Shown one piece after another: positions 24,690 through 32,989 of a stretch of 64,000 nucleotides of DNA. Where the stretch lies: NCBI RefSeq assembly GCF_000745965.1, contig NZ_JQKI01000005.1:124001-188000 (forward strand), read 5' to 3'. Both the position numbers and the translations under genes were made by a program. Origin of the DNA: Edaphobacter aggregans DSM 19364 (GTDB lineage Bacteria; Acidobacteriota; Terriglobia; Terriglobales; Acidobacteriaceae). Position 1 is the first letter of the stretch. Each line of letters starts with the position of its first letter. The notes below the pieces were generated by a model that was not told the origin of the DNA, made no database searches, and saw nothing but the letters and a program-made list of their open reading frames with translations.

Positions 24690-26630
24690 TTATTGAACGA
24701 CGAGCGTCGCCGTGCCGGTATGGGTCAGCGTCTGTCCGCCTAGTGTAACGGACGAGTTAATAGTGAACTGCGTCGTCCCTTGAGGCGTTCCCGGCGTCGT
24801 TGTGGTGGACTTAGTGCTTCCGCCGCTGCACCCAATGCTGGAGCCAATAAGCACCAGCGCTACCGTAGCTGCAAGAAGCTGAACTGGTCTGCGTCTCCGT
24901 AAAGGAAGCAACGCTGTAAAGGCAATTGCGAGCAGACCGAGGCTTGCTGTGCGAATCGTAGGCCTACTCCGGGAGGTGACAGGAGCGGTGGTGTGCACGG
25001 TAAGCGTCGCGGTCGCGGGCTGACCGGTGACGGGCACAGTCACGGGATCGCAGTTGGCAAGAGATGGAAGCTGAGAGCAGGTGACGGAGATGGAGCCGGT
25101 GAGTCCGCCTGCAGGCGTAACGGTGAGGCTGTAGGTTGCGGTTCCTCCAGCAGTCACGGTTTGGGAGGCTGTTGGGAACGCGATCTGGAAGTCTGCGATG
25201 GACTGGGTGAGAGCCGCGCTTGTGGCGGGAAGGAGGTTGTTGTCGCCGGAGTAGACGACGGTGAGCGAGTGCTGGCCCACCGAGAGAAGGGACAGCGGGA
25301 AGGTAGTCTGCGCGTTGCCGTCGAGCGTCAGCTGGCCGATGGGACTTGTTCCGTCGAACAACGTTGCGGTGCCGGTAGGTATGTTGCTGCTGGTGCCGGT
25401 AACCTTTGCGGTGAGTGTTACGGTGGAGCCGACGAGCTGCGGATTTGCACTTGAAGTGAGGGCGACAGTTGCTGCGGTCCTTGGTTTGATGGAGAGGAAG
25501 ACGGAGATGTTCTGGGTTACGTTATTGGCGACGACGATGTCGGGGAGTCCGTCTCCGTTAAGGTCGGCGACTCCCATTGCAGCCACGCCATGGTCTATCG
25601 CCGCGCTGAAATCTGGTGTGTTCTGAAGAAATTTTCCAGTTCCATCGTTAAGGAAGATATTGATCGTCCTGCTGAAATCGTCAGCGACGACACCATCGAC
25701 CTTCTTATCGCCGTCCATATCTACTGCGGCTACAACAGCAGCATAGGACGTATTGTCATATTTGCTCGGAATGGGTGTGTAAAAGTATGAAGGCGCGGAG
25801 GTATTGAAGGTTCCGTCTCCATTGCCGAGCAGGGCTGCTGTAACGTATTCGGAGCTAAGCATCAGATCAGGATTACCGTCAGCATTGAAATCGGCAGAAG
25901 CCAGTGATCGCGGCTGCGGGTAGTTGGCTCCCGATAGTGTTGTGGAAGCTTTGAAGGTTCCGTCTCCGTTGCCGGGATGATAGGTAATTGCTGAAGAGGG
26001 TATAGGGGATGCAATTACTACATCGTTTTTCCCGTCTTTGTTGAAATCATCCGAGACGACCCCGGTATACAGGCCGCCACCGCCGAGATTGGGTGATGTC
26101 ACCTGCTGAAATCCTCCTTTGCCGTCTCCGATGTAAGAGTAGATGGAACCGTTCCCGCCAAGGATGAGATCGAGATGCTTATCGCCGTTAATGTCGGCGG
26201 CAATGCCGGAGGCGTATCCGTATGAGCCTGGCAAATTCTGTTGCTGTGTAAACGTGCCGTCACCATTGCCAGTGAGAAGGATATCGGCCTGTGACCCGGC
26301 TACAGTGCCGACGATAATGTCCTGCTTGCCGTCCTCGTTGAAATCGCCGGTAATAAGTGGACCCGGTCCCAGGGCGTCCATGTTGACAGGTATGGACTTT
26401 GGTGGAGCAAACCCACCTATCCCGTCGTTGAGATATACATAGACAGCTTTGACATTGTTATCGGTCACGGCGATATCCGGTTTGCCGTCTCCATTGAAGT
26501 CGGCGACCACCATTCCATAGAGATGCTTGAAACCGGTTGTGATATCAGTCCGCGGTTTGAATTGAGGAGCAGCGGCAAAGGAGGTTGAGGCTAGGGCAGG
26601 AAGAAGGCAGGAGAACAACAAGGCTTTCAT
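24690..26630 (-). CDS. Secreted FG-GAP/VCBS repeat protein with Ig-like domain and C-terminal anchor
   Basis: A 646-residue exported protein. A signal peptide (MKALLFSCLLPALASTSFAA) is followed by about seven FG-GAP/VCBS blades, each with a calcium-binding DxNxDGxxD signature (ADFNGDGKPDIAV, GDFNEDGKQDIIV, ADLNGDGLPDIVV), expected to form a beta-propeller. An Ig-like repeat follows (VTLTAKVTGTSSNIPTGTAT). Near the C-terminus is a hydrophobic stretch with LRRRRP and an IGCSGGS segment. The ATG at 26630 is chosen; a TTG seven codons upstream is the alternative. Such proteins usually bind ligands or matrix at the cell surface. A C-terminal fragment of it is duplicated at 21580-21933. Confidence 0.87.
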   Translation of the reverse strand: MKALLFSCLLPALASTSFAAAPQFKPRTDITTGFKHLYGMVVADFNGDGKPDIAVTDNNVKAVYVYLNDGIGGFAPPKSIPVNMDALGPGPLITGDFNEDGKQDIIVGTVAGSQADILLTGNGDGTFTQQQNLPGSYGYASGIAADINGDKHLDLILGGNGSIYSYIGDGKGGFQQVTSPNLGGGGLYTGVVSDDFNKDGKNDVVIASPIPSSAITYHPGNGDGTFKASTTLSGANYPQPRSLASADFNADGNPDLMLSSEYVTAALLGNGDGTFNTSAPSYFYTPIPSKYDNTSYAAVVAAVDMDGDKKVDGVVADDFSRTINIFLNDGTGKFLQNTPDFSAAIDHGVAAMGVADLNGDGLPDIVVANNVTQNISVFLSIKPRTAATVALTSSANPQLVGSTVTLTAKVTGTSSNIPTGTATLFDGTSPIGQLTLDGNAQTTFPLSLLSVGQHSLTVVYSGDNNLLPATSAALTQSIADFQIAFPTASQTVTAGGTATYSLTVTPAGGLTGSISVTCSQLPSLANCDPVTVPVTGQPATATLTVHTTAPVTSRSRPTIRTASLGLLAIAFTALLPLRRRRPVQLLAATVALVLIGSSIGCSGGSTKSTTTTPGTPQGTTQFTINSSVTLGGQTLTHTGTATLVVQ

Positions 26631-26757
26631 GAGAGGGCCGCAATCCTTCAAATTCAGCTACAGGAACGATTTAAGTTAACAACCTTCTCTGATGTGGTCA
26701 ATCACTAAATCCAGAGCCGGCGTCAGTTAGCGGTAAAGAAATTCCCGTTATCAATTT

Positions 26758-28302
26758 TTATGGGTAGATTCTGTTCAATGTCCTAGCGAACGGAATGGTT
26801 TCGCGGACATGATCCAGCCCGCAGATCCAGGCTACGGCTCGTTCGATTCCCATGCCGAAGCCGGCGTGGGGGACGCTGCCGTATTTGCGGAGGTCGAGGT
26901 ACCACTGGAAGGCGGCTAGCGGTAGGTTGTGGTCTTCGATACGCTGCTTGAGCAGGTCGTAGCTGTCGACGCGCTGGGAACCGCCGATGATCTCGCCGTA
27001 GCCCTCGGGGGCTAGGACGTCGACGCAGAGGGCCTTGGTGGGGTCGTGCGGGTCGGGCTGCATGTAGAAGGCCTTGATGGCCGCGGGGTAGCGGTGGACC
27101 ATCACGGGTTTGTCGAATTGGCTGCTGATGTAGGTCTCGTCGGGTGAGCCGAAGTCGTCGCCGTACTTGTGCGGGTTTTCGATCTTGCCCTCGGCGAAGG
27201 CCTTTTCGAGCATGGCGTGGGCCTGGTCGTAGGTTAGGCGGGGGAAACGGTTGGTGGGAGATGAAGATGGAACCGCAGATCTCTCCACTTCGCTGCGCTC
27301 CGGTCGGGATGACACTTCTGTGGAGGCACCAAATGCAGGTCCTTCGACTTCGGCTGCGCCTTCGCTCAGGATGACAGAGTTGTTATTTGCGACAGAGCTG
27401 TTACTTGTAGCCGAGGTGTTACTTGCGTGGGCCTCTGGGGCGATGATGGCTTCCAGTTTGGGGATGTCGCGGCCGATTACCTTGAGGTCGTTGCGGTGGT
27501 GTTCGAGGACTCGGGTGACGATGTGGGTGATGAAGGCTTCGGCGAGGTCCATGAGGCCGTCGAGCTGGAGGTGGGCTACTTCGGGCTCGATCATCCAGAA
27601 CTCGGTTAGGTGGCGGCGGGTTTTGGATTTTTCGGCGCGGAAGGTGGGGCCGAAGCTGTAGACCTTGCCGAGGGCGAGGGCGGTGGCTTCGATGTAGAGC
27701 TGGCCGGACTGGGTGAGGTAGGCCTTGTCCGAGTCGAAGTAGTCCATCTCGAAGAGCTCGGAGGTGCCCTCGCAGGCGTTAGGGGTGAGGATGGGCGGGT
27801 CGGTGCGGATGAAGCCGTTGGTGTCGAAGTACTCGGCGGCGGCGCGCATGATGGTGGCGCGGACGCGGAGGATGGCGGACTGGCGCGGGGTGCGGAGCCA
27901 GAGGTGGCGATGCTCCATGAGGAAGTCGACGCCGTGCTCCTTGAGGGTGATGGGGTAGGGATCGTCGGCGGAGACGGGGGAGATGACCTGGATGTCCTCG
28001 ACGTCTAGCTCGTAGCCGGAGGGGGCGCGTGAGTCGGCGCGGACCTTGCCGGTGACGGTGAGGGAGGACTCGAGCTGGAGGTCCTTGAGGGTGTTGAAGA
28101 CGTGCTCGGGGACTGCGGCCTTGGGAACGATGCCCTGGATGGTGCCGGTGCCGTCGCGGAAGGTGGGGAAGAGGAGCTTGCCCGAGGAGCGGATGTTGTA
28201 GAGCCAGCCGCGGAGGGTGACGGTGTGGCCTTCGTGCTGGGCGAGGGAGGAGATGGTGGCGATGGGGACGTGCTGGGTGGTAGCTGGGGCGGAATCTGAC
28301 AT
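26758..28302 (-). CDS. asnS: Asparagine-tRNA ligase
   Basis: A 514-residue class IIb synthetase that charges tRNA-Asn. The N-terminal OB-fold ([20 protein letters not shown]) is followed by class II motif 2 ([20 protein letters not shown]) and motif 3 ([15 protein letters not shown]). It is longer than usual because a low-complexity stretch of about 60 residues (from [12 protein letters not shown] to SSSPTNRF) is inserted in the catalytic domain between the helix ending [11 protein letters not shown] and the RLTYDQAH segment. The DNA for that stretch contains two copies of a dispersed repeat. The frame is maintained and the rest is intact, so the enzyme should work, with the insert as a surface loop. 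Confidence 0.95.
   Translation of the reverse strand: MSDSAPATTQHVPIATISSLAQHEGHTVTLRGWLYNIRSSGKLLFPTFRDGTGTIQGIVPKAAVPEHVFNTLKDLQLESSLTVTGKVRADSRAPSGYELDVEDIQVISPVSADDPYPITLKEHGVDFLMEHRHLWLRTPRQSAILRVRATIMRAAAEYFDTNGFIRTDPPILTPNACEGTSELFEMDYFDSDKAYLTQSGQLYIEATALALGKVYSFGPTFRAEKSKTRRHLTEFWMIEPEVAHLQLDGLMDLAEAFITHIVTRVLEHHRNDLKVIGRDIPKLEAIIAPEAHASNTSATSNSSVANNNSVILSEGAAEVEGPAFGASTEVSSRPERSEVERSAVPSSSPTNRFPRLTYDQAHAMLEKAFAEGKIENPHKYGDDFGSPDETYISSQFDKPVMVHRYPAAIKAFYMQPDPHDPTKALCVDVLAPEGYGEIIGGSQRVDSYDLLKQRIEDHNLPLAAFQWYLDLRKYGSVPHAGFGMGIERAVAWICGLDHVRETIPFARTLNRIYP
27283..27376. repeat. Two dispersed repeat copies inside asnS
   Basis: CTCCACTTCGCTGCGCTCCG...GATGACA (27283-27314) and TCCTTCGACTTCGGCTGCGC...GATGACA (27340-27376) are about 85% alike and match the intergenic copy at 28373-28407. 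They encode the [10 protein letters not shown] and [11 protein letters not shown] parts of the asnS insert. This is a widespread class of bacterial palindromic repeats; the in-gene position is the notable part. Confidence 0.8.
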
Positions 28303-28372
28303 GGCTTAATGAGTTTACCCGGGAGGAATCCCTTCAAAGAAACCCACGGCGAAACGGGCGAATCAACCAAGA

Positions 28373-28407
28373 TCCTTCGACTTCGCTGCGCTCCGCTCAG
28401 GATGACA
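28373..28407. repeat. Intergenic copy of the repeat found in asnS
   Basis: TCCTTCGACTTCGCTGCGCT followed by CCGCTCAGGATGACA. It lies 71 bases upstream of the asnS start and 53 before the zinc-ribbon gene, which fits recent local copying into asnS. Confidence 0.8.
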
Positions 28408-28459
28408 CCTCTTTGGAGAGCGTGCAGGGATGGGCTGGTTTCGTTAAAATAACGGTGTT

Positions 28460-28669
28460 ATGCCGTTCCCGATCAAGACGTGTGCTGTTTGTGGTGAGGA
28501 GTTTGAGCTGAAGCCGGGTAAACCTGGGTTTGCTAATCGTTGTCCGGAGTGCAGTGAGCCGGAGGAGGATGCTTCGGCTGCTACTGGCGATGCACTGAAG
28601 GGTGATCGCGAGGCGAATGCGGCTCGGCGGGCGGCGATGAAGAATCTGCTTTATCGCAAGGACAGTTAG
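28460..28669 (+). CDS. Small zinc-ribbon protein
   Basis: A 69-residue protein with two metal-binding knuckles, CAVCGEEF (Cys8, Cys11) and NRCPECSE (Cys28, Cys31), typical of a zinc ribbon. The C-terminal half is charged and helical (DREANAARRAAMKNLLYRKDS). It could bind nucleic acid or protein. ATG at 28460 is preceded by a weak ribosome site. It is divergent from asnS. No specific family name can be given. Confidence 0.75.
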   Translation: MPFPIKTCAVCGEEFELKPGKPGFANRCPECSEPEEDASAATGDALKGDREANAARRAAMKNLLYRKDS

Positions 28670-28822
28670 CCGGGCTTTATCCCGGTATACCTCAGCCGCT
28701 AAAGCCCCTTTATTTTTGGGATGCGGAGAGTGCCCGGGCTGAAGCCCGGGCCTACCTCAGAAGCAAGAACAACAGCAAAAGCAAGTGCAAAGCAGAAGCA
28801 AGTGCAAAAGCAGAAGCGCTTT
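28669..28822. repeat. Hairpin cluster and A/C-rich degenerate repeats
   Basis: Just after the zinc-ribbon stop come a CCGGGC...CCCGG hairpin, AAAGCCCCTTTATTTTT (a possible terminator, to about 28718), then GCCCGGGCTGAAGCCCGGGC (28732-28751), a perfect palindromic repeat ending CCTACCTCAG. From 28759 to 28822 follow degenerate repeats of AAGCAAGTGCAAA. No gene. Confidence 0.6.
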
Positions 28823-28847
28823 GTTGTGGCGGTGGTTTGTCGTGGAG

Positions 28848-30059
28848 CTATCTGCGTAGGAAGGATTCGAGTTCTTCGCGGAAGACCTTCCAGGCGGGTT
28901 CTTCGGCCAGCAGGAGGTGGTTGCCGCTGGCGAGTGGGACGAAGCGCGCGTTGGGGATCTCGGTGGCGACGATGCGGCCCTCTTCGGGTGGGGCGACGCG
29001 GTCGCCGTGGCTGTGAAAGACGATGGTGGGGACGGTGACCTTCGGAAGCAGATCGCGGATGTTGATCTCGTCGCAGGCTCGCATGAACCGGACGAGGTTG
29101 CGCGAGGAGACGGAGATGAGCTGGAGGTTCTTGAACCACTCCTGCTCTTCGGGCGTGCGGGTCTCGGGGATATAGAAACTGGTGACGAAGTGGAAGAAGT
29201 CAGGGTTGCTCTTGCCGAAGTTGAGCGCGACGAGGGTTTCGAGGGCGCGGCGGGCTTCGAGGAGTTCGGCGCTTTCGCGGTGGCAGGCGCCGCGGGCGTA
29301 GGCTCCGCAGAGGATGAGGTGCGAGACGCGCTCGGGATGGCGCACGGCGTAGGCGATGGCGACGGAGCTGCCCTGCGAGTGGCCCATCAGGGCGAAGGTT
29401 TCGAGGCGGGCGGCGTTGACGACGGTCTCGAGGTCCTGGACCCAGGCGTCGAGGGAGAAGTCGTCGACATCGCGCTGGGAGAGGCCGTTGCCGCGGCCGT
29501 CGTAGCGGAGGAGGCTGTGGCCGCGGGCGAGGTCGCGGACCCAGTGGCGCCAGATGGGGCTTCCCCACTCGAAGTCGAGATGATTGAAGCAGTTTGCGAC
29601 GCGCACGATGGGCGGGCCTGAGCCGACGGTGGCGTAGGCAAGCCGGACGTTGTCGGGAGTGACGCAGAAGCGGATCTCGTGGCGTGGTTCGGGCTCGCGA
29701 TCTTCGGCGCGGCGGCGCAGAAGGCCCGGTGTGGCGACGTTTACAGGCGCGATGAAGCGATAGCCGACGCGCGGCACGGTCTCGATGAAGGGCTCGCCGG
29801 TGGACTGTTCGCCGAGGGCTTTGCGCAGGGTGGAGATGTTGCGATCGAGATTGTTTTCTTCGACGACGCTCTCGGGCCAGACGGCGTCCATCAGGTCCTG
29901 TTTGGAGACGAGCTTTCCATGACGCTCCAGCAGCACACTCAGGGTGTCGAATGCTTTGCCTGGGAGCGGGACCGGGCGGTCCTTATGCATCAGCCGGTGT
30001 TCGCTCTGCTCCAGCCGGAAGGGACCGAACTCAAAGACCGTGCTCGCTTCTGAGTTCAC
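28848..30059 (-). CDS. Winged-helix DNA-binding / alpha/beta hydrolase fusion protein
   Basis: A 403-residue protein. Residues about 8-105 are an OmpR/CadC-type winged helix (FEFGPFRLEQSEHRLMHKD, LVSKQDLMDAVWPESVVEEN, IETVPRVGYRFIAPV). From about 130 to the end is an alpha/beta hydrolase: YDGRGNGLS, nucleophile elbow LMGHSQGSSVA, acid HSHGDRVAPPEE and ASGNHLLL with the catalytic His. No transmembrane helix lies between them, so it is a cytosolic one-component regulator or a DNA-bound enzyme. The hydrolase pocket could sense or destroy its inducer. The gene is divergent from the small membrane protein/MddA pair, a natural candidate target. Confidence 0.88.
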   Translation of the reverse strand: MNSEASTVFEFGPFRLEQSEHRLMHKDRPVPLPGKAFDTLSVLLERHGKLVSKQDLMDAVWPESVVEENNLDRNISTLRKALGEQSTGEPFIETVPRVGYRFIAPVNVATPGLLRRRAEDREPEPRHEIRFCVTPDNVRLAYATVGSGPPIVRVANCFNHLDFEWGSPIWRHWVRDLARGHSLLRYDGRGNGLSQRDVDDFSLDAWVQDLETVVNAARLETFALMGHSQGSSVAIAYAVRHPERVSHLILCGAYARGACHRESAELLEARRALETLVALNFGKSNPDFFHFVTSFYIPETRTPEEQEWFKNLQLISVSSRNLVRFMRACDEINIRDLLPKVTVPTIVFHSHGDRVAPPEEGRIVATEIPNARFVPLASGNHLLLAEEPAWKVFREELESFLRR

Positions 30060-30205
30060 ATTACTCAGAAAAATAGCAGAAAAAAGTCAGCGCTGCCAAA
30101 GGACGTGGGGAGCACAGGTAGGCGGTAATAGACGCATTGTCGTCCTGTTTTCTGCGGTATCTGCATGCCTGAGACGCCCAAATGACACGAAGGAGACAAA
30201 AAGAA

Positions 30206-30403
30206 ATGTCGAAACGAAGCATGGAGTTTCTGTTCGGCGCTGTCTGCTACTTCGGCATCGCCGGCGGGTTGTGCGCGCTGTCGTTCCTGGGAGAGTTCGC
30301 GGTTCCGTTGCCTTTGCACGCAGCGCCGCGGTGGCCATGGATGCATGCATCGGTCGTAGAGGTGATGATTCCGCCGGGCGATCCGGCAGAGGTGAAGGAG
30401 TAA
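30206..30403 (+). CDS. Small membrane protein resembling the N-terminus of the next gene
   Basis: A 65-residue protein with one to two hydrophobic segments. MEFLFGAVCYFGIAGGLCAL then SFLGEFAVPLPLHAAP parallels the first 40 residues of the following methyltransferase (AFLYGAFCYVVFLATFLYAV then GFLGNFGVPKSIDSGP). It then diverges into a short polar tail ending in PAEVKE. ATG at 30206 follows AAGGAG; an in-frame ATG at 30182 is also possible. It is separated by three bases from the next gene, so the two are co-translated. It may be a partial duplication acting as an accessory subunit. Function unknown. Confidence 0.68.
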   Translation: MSKRSMEFLFGAVCYFGIAGGLCALSFLGEFAVPLPLHAAPRWPWMHASVVEVMIPPGDPAEVKE

Positions 30404-30406
30404 GAC

Positions 30407-31171
30407 ATGTTAGGACGAGTTACAGCATTTCTGTACGGTGCTTTCTGCTATGTCGTCTTCCTGGCAACGTTTCTCTATGCCGTCGGCTTTCTGGGGAACT
30501 TCGGCGTTCCCAAGTCGATCGACTCCGGTCCGCAGATGCCGCTGGGCTACGCGCTGGCGATCAACCTCGCTCTGCTGGGGCTGTTTGCGGTGCAGCACAG
30601 CGTGATGGCGCGGCCGTGGTTCAAGAACGCGTGGACGCGCTTTGTTCCTCCGGCGGTGGAGCGCAGCACGTATGTGCTGTTCTCGAGCCTGGCGCTGCTG
30701 CTGCTGTTCTGGAAGTGGGAGCCGATGGGCGGCGTGGTATGGAGCGTGGAGAATCCCTATGGCCGCGGCGCGATTGAGGTACTGTATGCGGCGGGGTGGC
30801 TGGTCGTGCTGGTGGCAACGTTCCTGATCAACCACTTCGATCTGTTCGGCCTGCGGCAGGTGTGGTTCCGCCTGAAGGACGAGCCGTATCAGCCGCTGAA
30901 GTTCGGCACTCCGGGACTGTACAAGGTGGTGCGCCATCCGCTGTACGTGGGATGGCTGATGGTCTTCTGGGCGGCTCCGGTGATGACGGTCGCACACCTT
31001 GTGTTCGCGGTGATGACGACGGCGTACATCCTGGTGGCGATCCAGTTTGAGGAGCGCGACCTGGTGCGGGCGCACGGAGAGTATGAAGAGTACAGAAAGC
31101 GCGTGCCAATGCTGATTCCGATTGGCGGAGCGAAGGAGACGGTGAAGGGGGACCTGCACACCGTCCGGTGA
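30407..31171 (+). CDS. mddA: Isoprenylcysteine-methyltransferase-like membrane protein, MddA type
   Basis: A 254-residue membrane protein with about five helices. Its C-terminal catalytic region has the ICMT/NnrU pattern: TPGLYKVVRHPLYVGWLMVFW (about 167-187) and FEERDLVRAHGEYEEYRKRVP, which bind S-adenosylmethionine. The AINLALLGLFAVQHSVMARP segment near residue 50 is characteristic of methanethiol S-methyltransferase (MddA), which makes dimethyl sulfide from methanethiol. Other members of this fold methylate different thiols or lipids, so the substrate is inferred by similarity. It is downstream of the small membrane protein and divergent from the winged-helix/hydrolase gene. Confidence 0.82.
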   Translation: MLGRVTAFLYGAFCYVVFLATFLYAVGFLGNFGVPKSIDSGPQMPLGYALAINLALLGLFAVQHSVMARPWFKNAWTRFVPPAVERSTYVLFSSLALLLLFWKWEPMGGVVWSVENPYGRGAIEVLYAAGWLVVLVATFLINHFDLFGLRQVWFRLKDEPYQPLKFGTPGLYKVVRHPLYVGWLMVFWAAPVMTVAHLVFAVMTTAYILVAIQFEERDLVRAHGEYEEYRKRVPMLIPIGGAKETVKGDLHTVR

Positions 31172-31253
31172 AGGCCGAGGTGCACAGCGTCCGGTGAGGG
31201 GCCGGACGCTGTTGCGCTGCGACGTCGGTTGCCAGCGGCGGACAGATTGTTGA

Positions 31254-32108
31254 TCAGGCCCCGAGTTGCTCAGCGAGACGGAGCTGCTGGTCGAAGGCAG
31301 CCGTCGCCTTTGTGGTTGCAGACTCGGCGGTCTCGTTGAGGTCGTGGGCGATCTCGAGGATGCCGGGGACCTCGGCGGGGAGCGACGCGGTGAGCCGGGA
31401 GATGCTGGCCCAGTCGATGGAGCCGGAGCCGGGCCAGAGGTGCTCGTCGCGGAGTCCGTAGTTGTCGTGCAGGTGCAGCTCGCGGATGCGCGGCTTGAGC
31501 AGCTCGAAGGCGTGTTCGAGGCCGGTGTCGCTCAGGTACGCGTGGCCGACGTCGAGGGTGACGCCGACGTTGTCGAAGTGGCCGACGTTGAGGATCTCGA
31601 GTATGTGCTCGGGCGTGGTGACTTCGTTCTGAAGGTTTTCAATGAGCACCTTGACGCCGAGCGGGTGGGCGAAGGCCTTAATGTGCTCGATGGCGGTGAG
31701 GGAGTTCTCGATGGCGCGCGTGTCCCAAGGGTCGTCCTTGAGGCCGAGGTGCAGGGTGATGGCGGAGATGGGGATCATCTCGGCGGCCTCGAGCGCGCGC
31801 TTGACCTCGTCCATGGCGTCGATGCGGAGGCTCTTGTCGGGTGAGATGAGCGAGAGGGTGGCGGGGACGTGGCGCGACCAACGCTCGGACAGCTCCGGGG
31901 TGAAGATGGGCTGGTGCAGCGTGGCGGCGGTTCCGCTGTCGCGGAACCAGGCGGCGATCTCGCGGACGACGGCGCGGTCGGTATAGTCGAAGTGATGGCG
32001 CGCGGCGAAGAGCTCGATGGTTCCGGCGCCGGATCGCTGAAGAGCGTCGAGCAGGCCGGAGTGGAGTCGCTGGGAGAGGAAGATGTGGGTGGAGATTCCG
32101 GGCTGCAT
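31254..32108 (-). CDS. Sugar phosphate isomerase/epimerase (xylose isomerase-like TIM barrel)
   Basis: A 284-residue AP-endonuclease-2 type TIM barrel. Segments include ITLHLGLKD, VLIENLQNEVTTPEH with the first metal glutamate, VGVTLDVGHAYLS with Asp and His ligands, RELHLHDNYGLRDEHL, and PGILEIAHD with the terminal glutamate. Such proteins isomerise or epimerise sugars or act as endonuclease IV relatives; the LHLHDN signature favours sugar chemistry. The start is the ATG at 32108; the frame stays open to 32573 only antisense to the next gene. Divergent from an SGNH hydrolase pair. Confidence 0.85.
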   Translation of the reverse strand: MQPGISTHIFLSQRLHSGLLDALQRSGAGTIELFAARHHFDYTDRAVVREIAAWFRDSGTAATLHQPIFTPELSERWSRHVPATLSLISPDKSLRIDAMDEVKRALEAAEMIPISAITLHLGLKDDPWDTRAIENSLTAIEHIKAFAHPLGVKVLIENLQNEVTTPEHILEILNVGHFDNVGVTLDVGHAYLSDTGLEHAFELLKPRIRELHLHDNYGLRDEHLWPGSGSIDWASISRLTASLPAEVPGILEIAHDLNETAESATTKATAAFDQQLRLAEQLGA

Positions 32109-32213
32109 GGTGCTTTCAAAAATACAACAGCCGGGGCTGTTAAGGCTTCTTTCTCCGATGTACTTGAGTCGTCGAGCGTATAGGATGTGGCCGTGACCTT
32201 GAAGGGCAATGAG

Positions 32214-32978
32214 ATGCGGCGAATCTCCGCAGCGGCGGCGATTGGGATTCTGGGAGCGACGCTGTGGGCGCAAGGCGGAGCCGTTCAGGCGCCTCATCCC
32301 AGTGCTGCGTTGCCGACCCAGCACCAGGTGGATGCGCTGGAGAAGAAGCTTGCCGACTGGGCACAGCTTGGCTACTACCGCGAAGCAAACGCCGCGGTGC
32401 CGGAACCTGCGGCGGGTGAGGAGCGTGTGGTCTTCTACGGCGCTTCGATCGTCGAGTTCTGGAAGACCCGCGGAGCGTTCTTCCCGGGCAAGCCTTACAT
32501 CGACCGCGGCATCAGGGGGCAGACGACGGCGCAGATGCTGGTCCGCTTCCGGCAGGATGTGATCGACCTGCATCCGAAGGCAGTGGTGATTCTGGGGGGA
32601 ACGAACGATGTCGCGGGCAACATGGGACCGATGACTCCTGAGATGACCGAGGGAAACTGGCAGTCAATGGCGGAGCTGGCGAAGGCCAATGGGATTGCAG
32701 TGATCTTTACGTCGGTGACGCCGTCGACGGACTTTCCCTGGCGGCGAGGCCTGAAGCCGGCTGAGAAGATTCGCGCGCTGAATGCGTGGCTGAAGGATTA
32801 CTGCGCGAGCCACGGCACGACGTATCTCGACGTGTACACCGTTTTGACTGACGCTGACGGCGGGATGAAGGATGGACTGCACCTGGACGGCGTTCATCCG
32901 AACGCCAAGGGATATGCCCTGATGGAGCCGCTGACGCAGGTGGCGATCGATCGGGCACTTGGAAAGGGACAACCGTGA
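32214..32978 (+). CDS. SGNH/GDSL hydrolase, exported, GAS variant
   Basis: A 254-residue protein with a signal peptide (MRRISAAAAIGILGATLWAQ). The SGNH blocks are VVFYGASIVEFW (block I, with GAS instead of GDS but Ser retained), RGQTTAQML (Gly block), VVILGGTNDVAG (Asn block) and DGVHPNAKGY with the catalytic Asp/His. It resembles platelet-activating-factor acetylhydrolase-like esterases that may deacetylate polysaccharides. The ATG at 32214 is used rather than an upstream GTG-type start at 32187. It is followed by a paralogue with no gap to speak of, so the two form an operon. Confidence 0.86.
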   Translation: MRRISAAAAIGILGATLWAQGGAVQAPHPSAALPTQHQVDALEKKLADWAQLGYYREANAAVPEPAAGEERVVFYGASIVEFWKTRGAFFPGKPYIDRGIRGQTTAQMLVRFRQDVIDLHPKAVVILGGTNDVAGNMGPMTPEMTEGNWQSMAELAKANGIAVIFTSVTPSTDFPWRRGLKPAEKIRALNAWLKDYCASHGTTYLDVYTVLTDADGGMKDGLHLDGVHPNAKGYALMEPLTQVAIDRALGKGQP

Positions 32979-32989
32979 GGAGACGAGGG

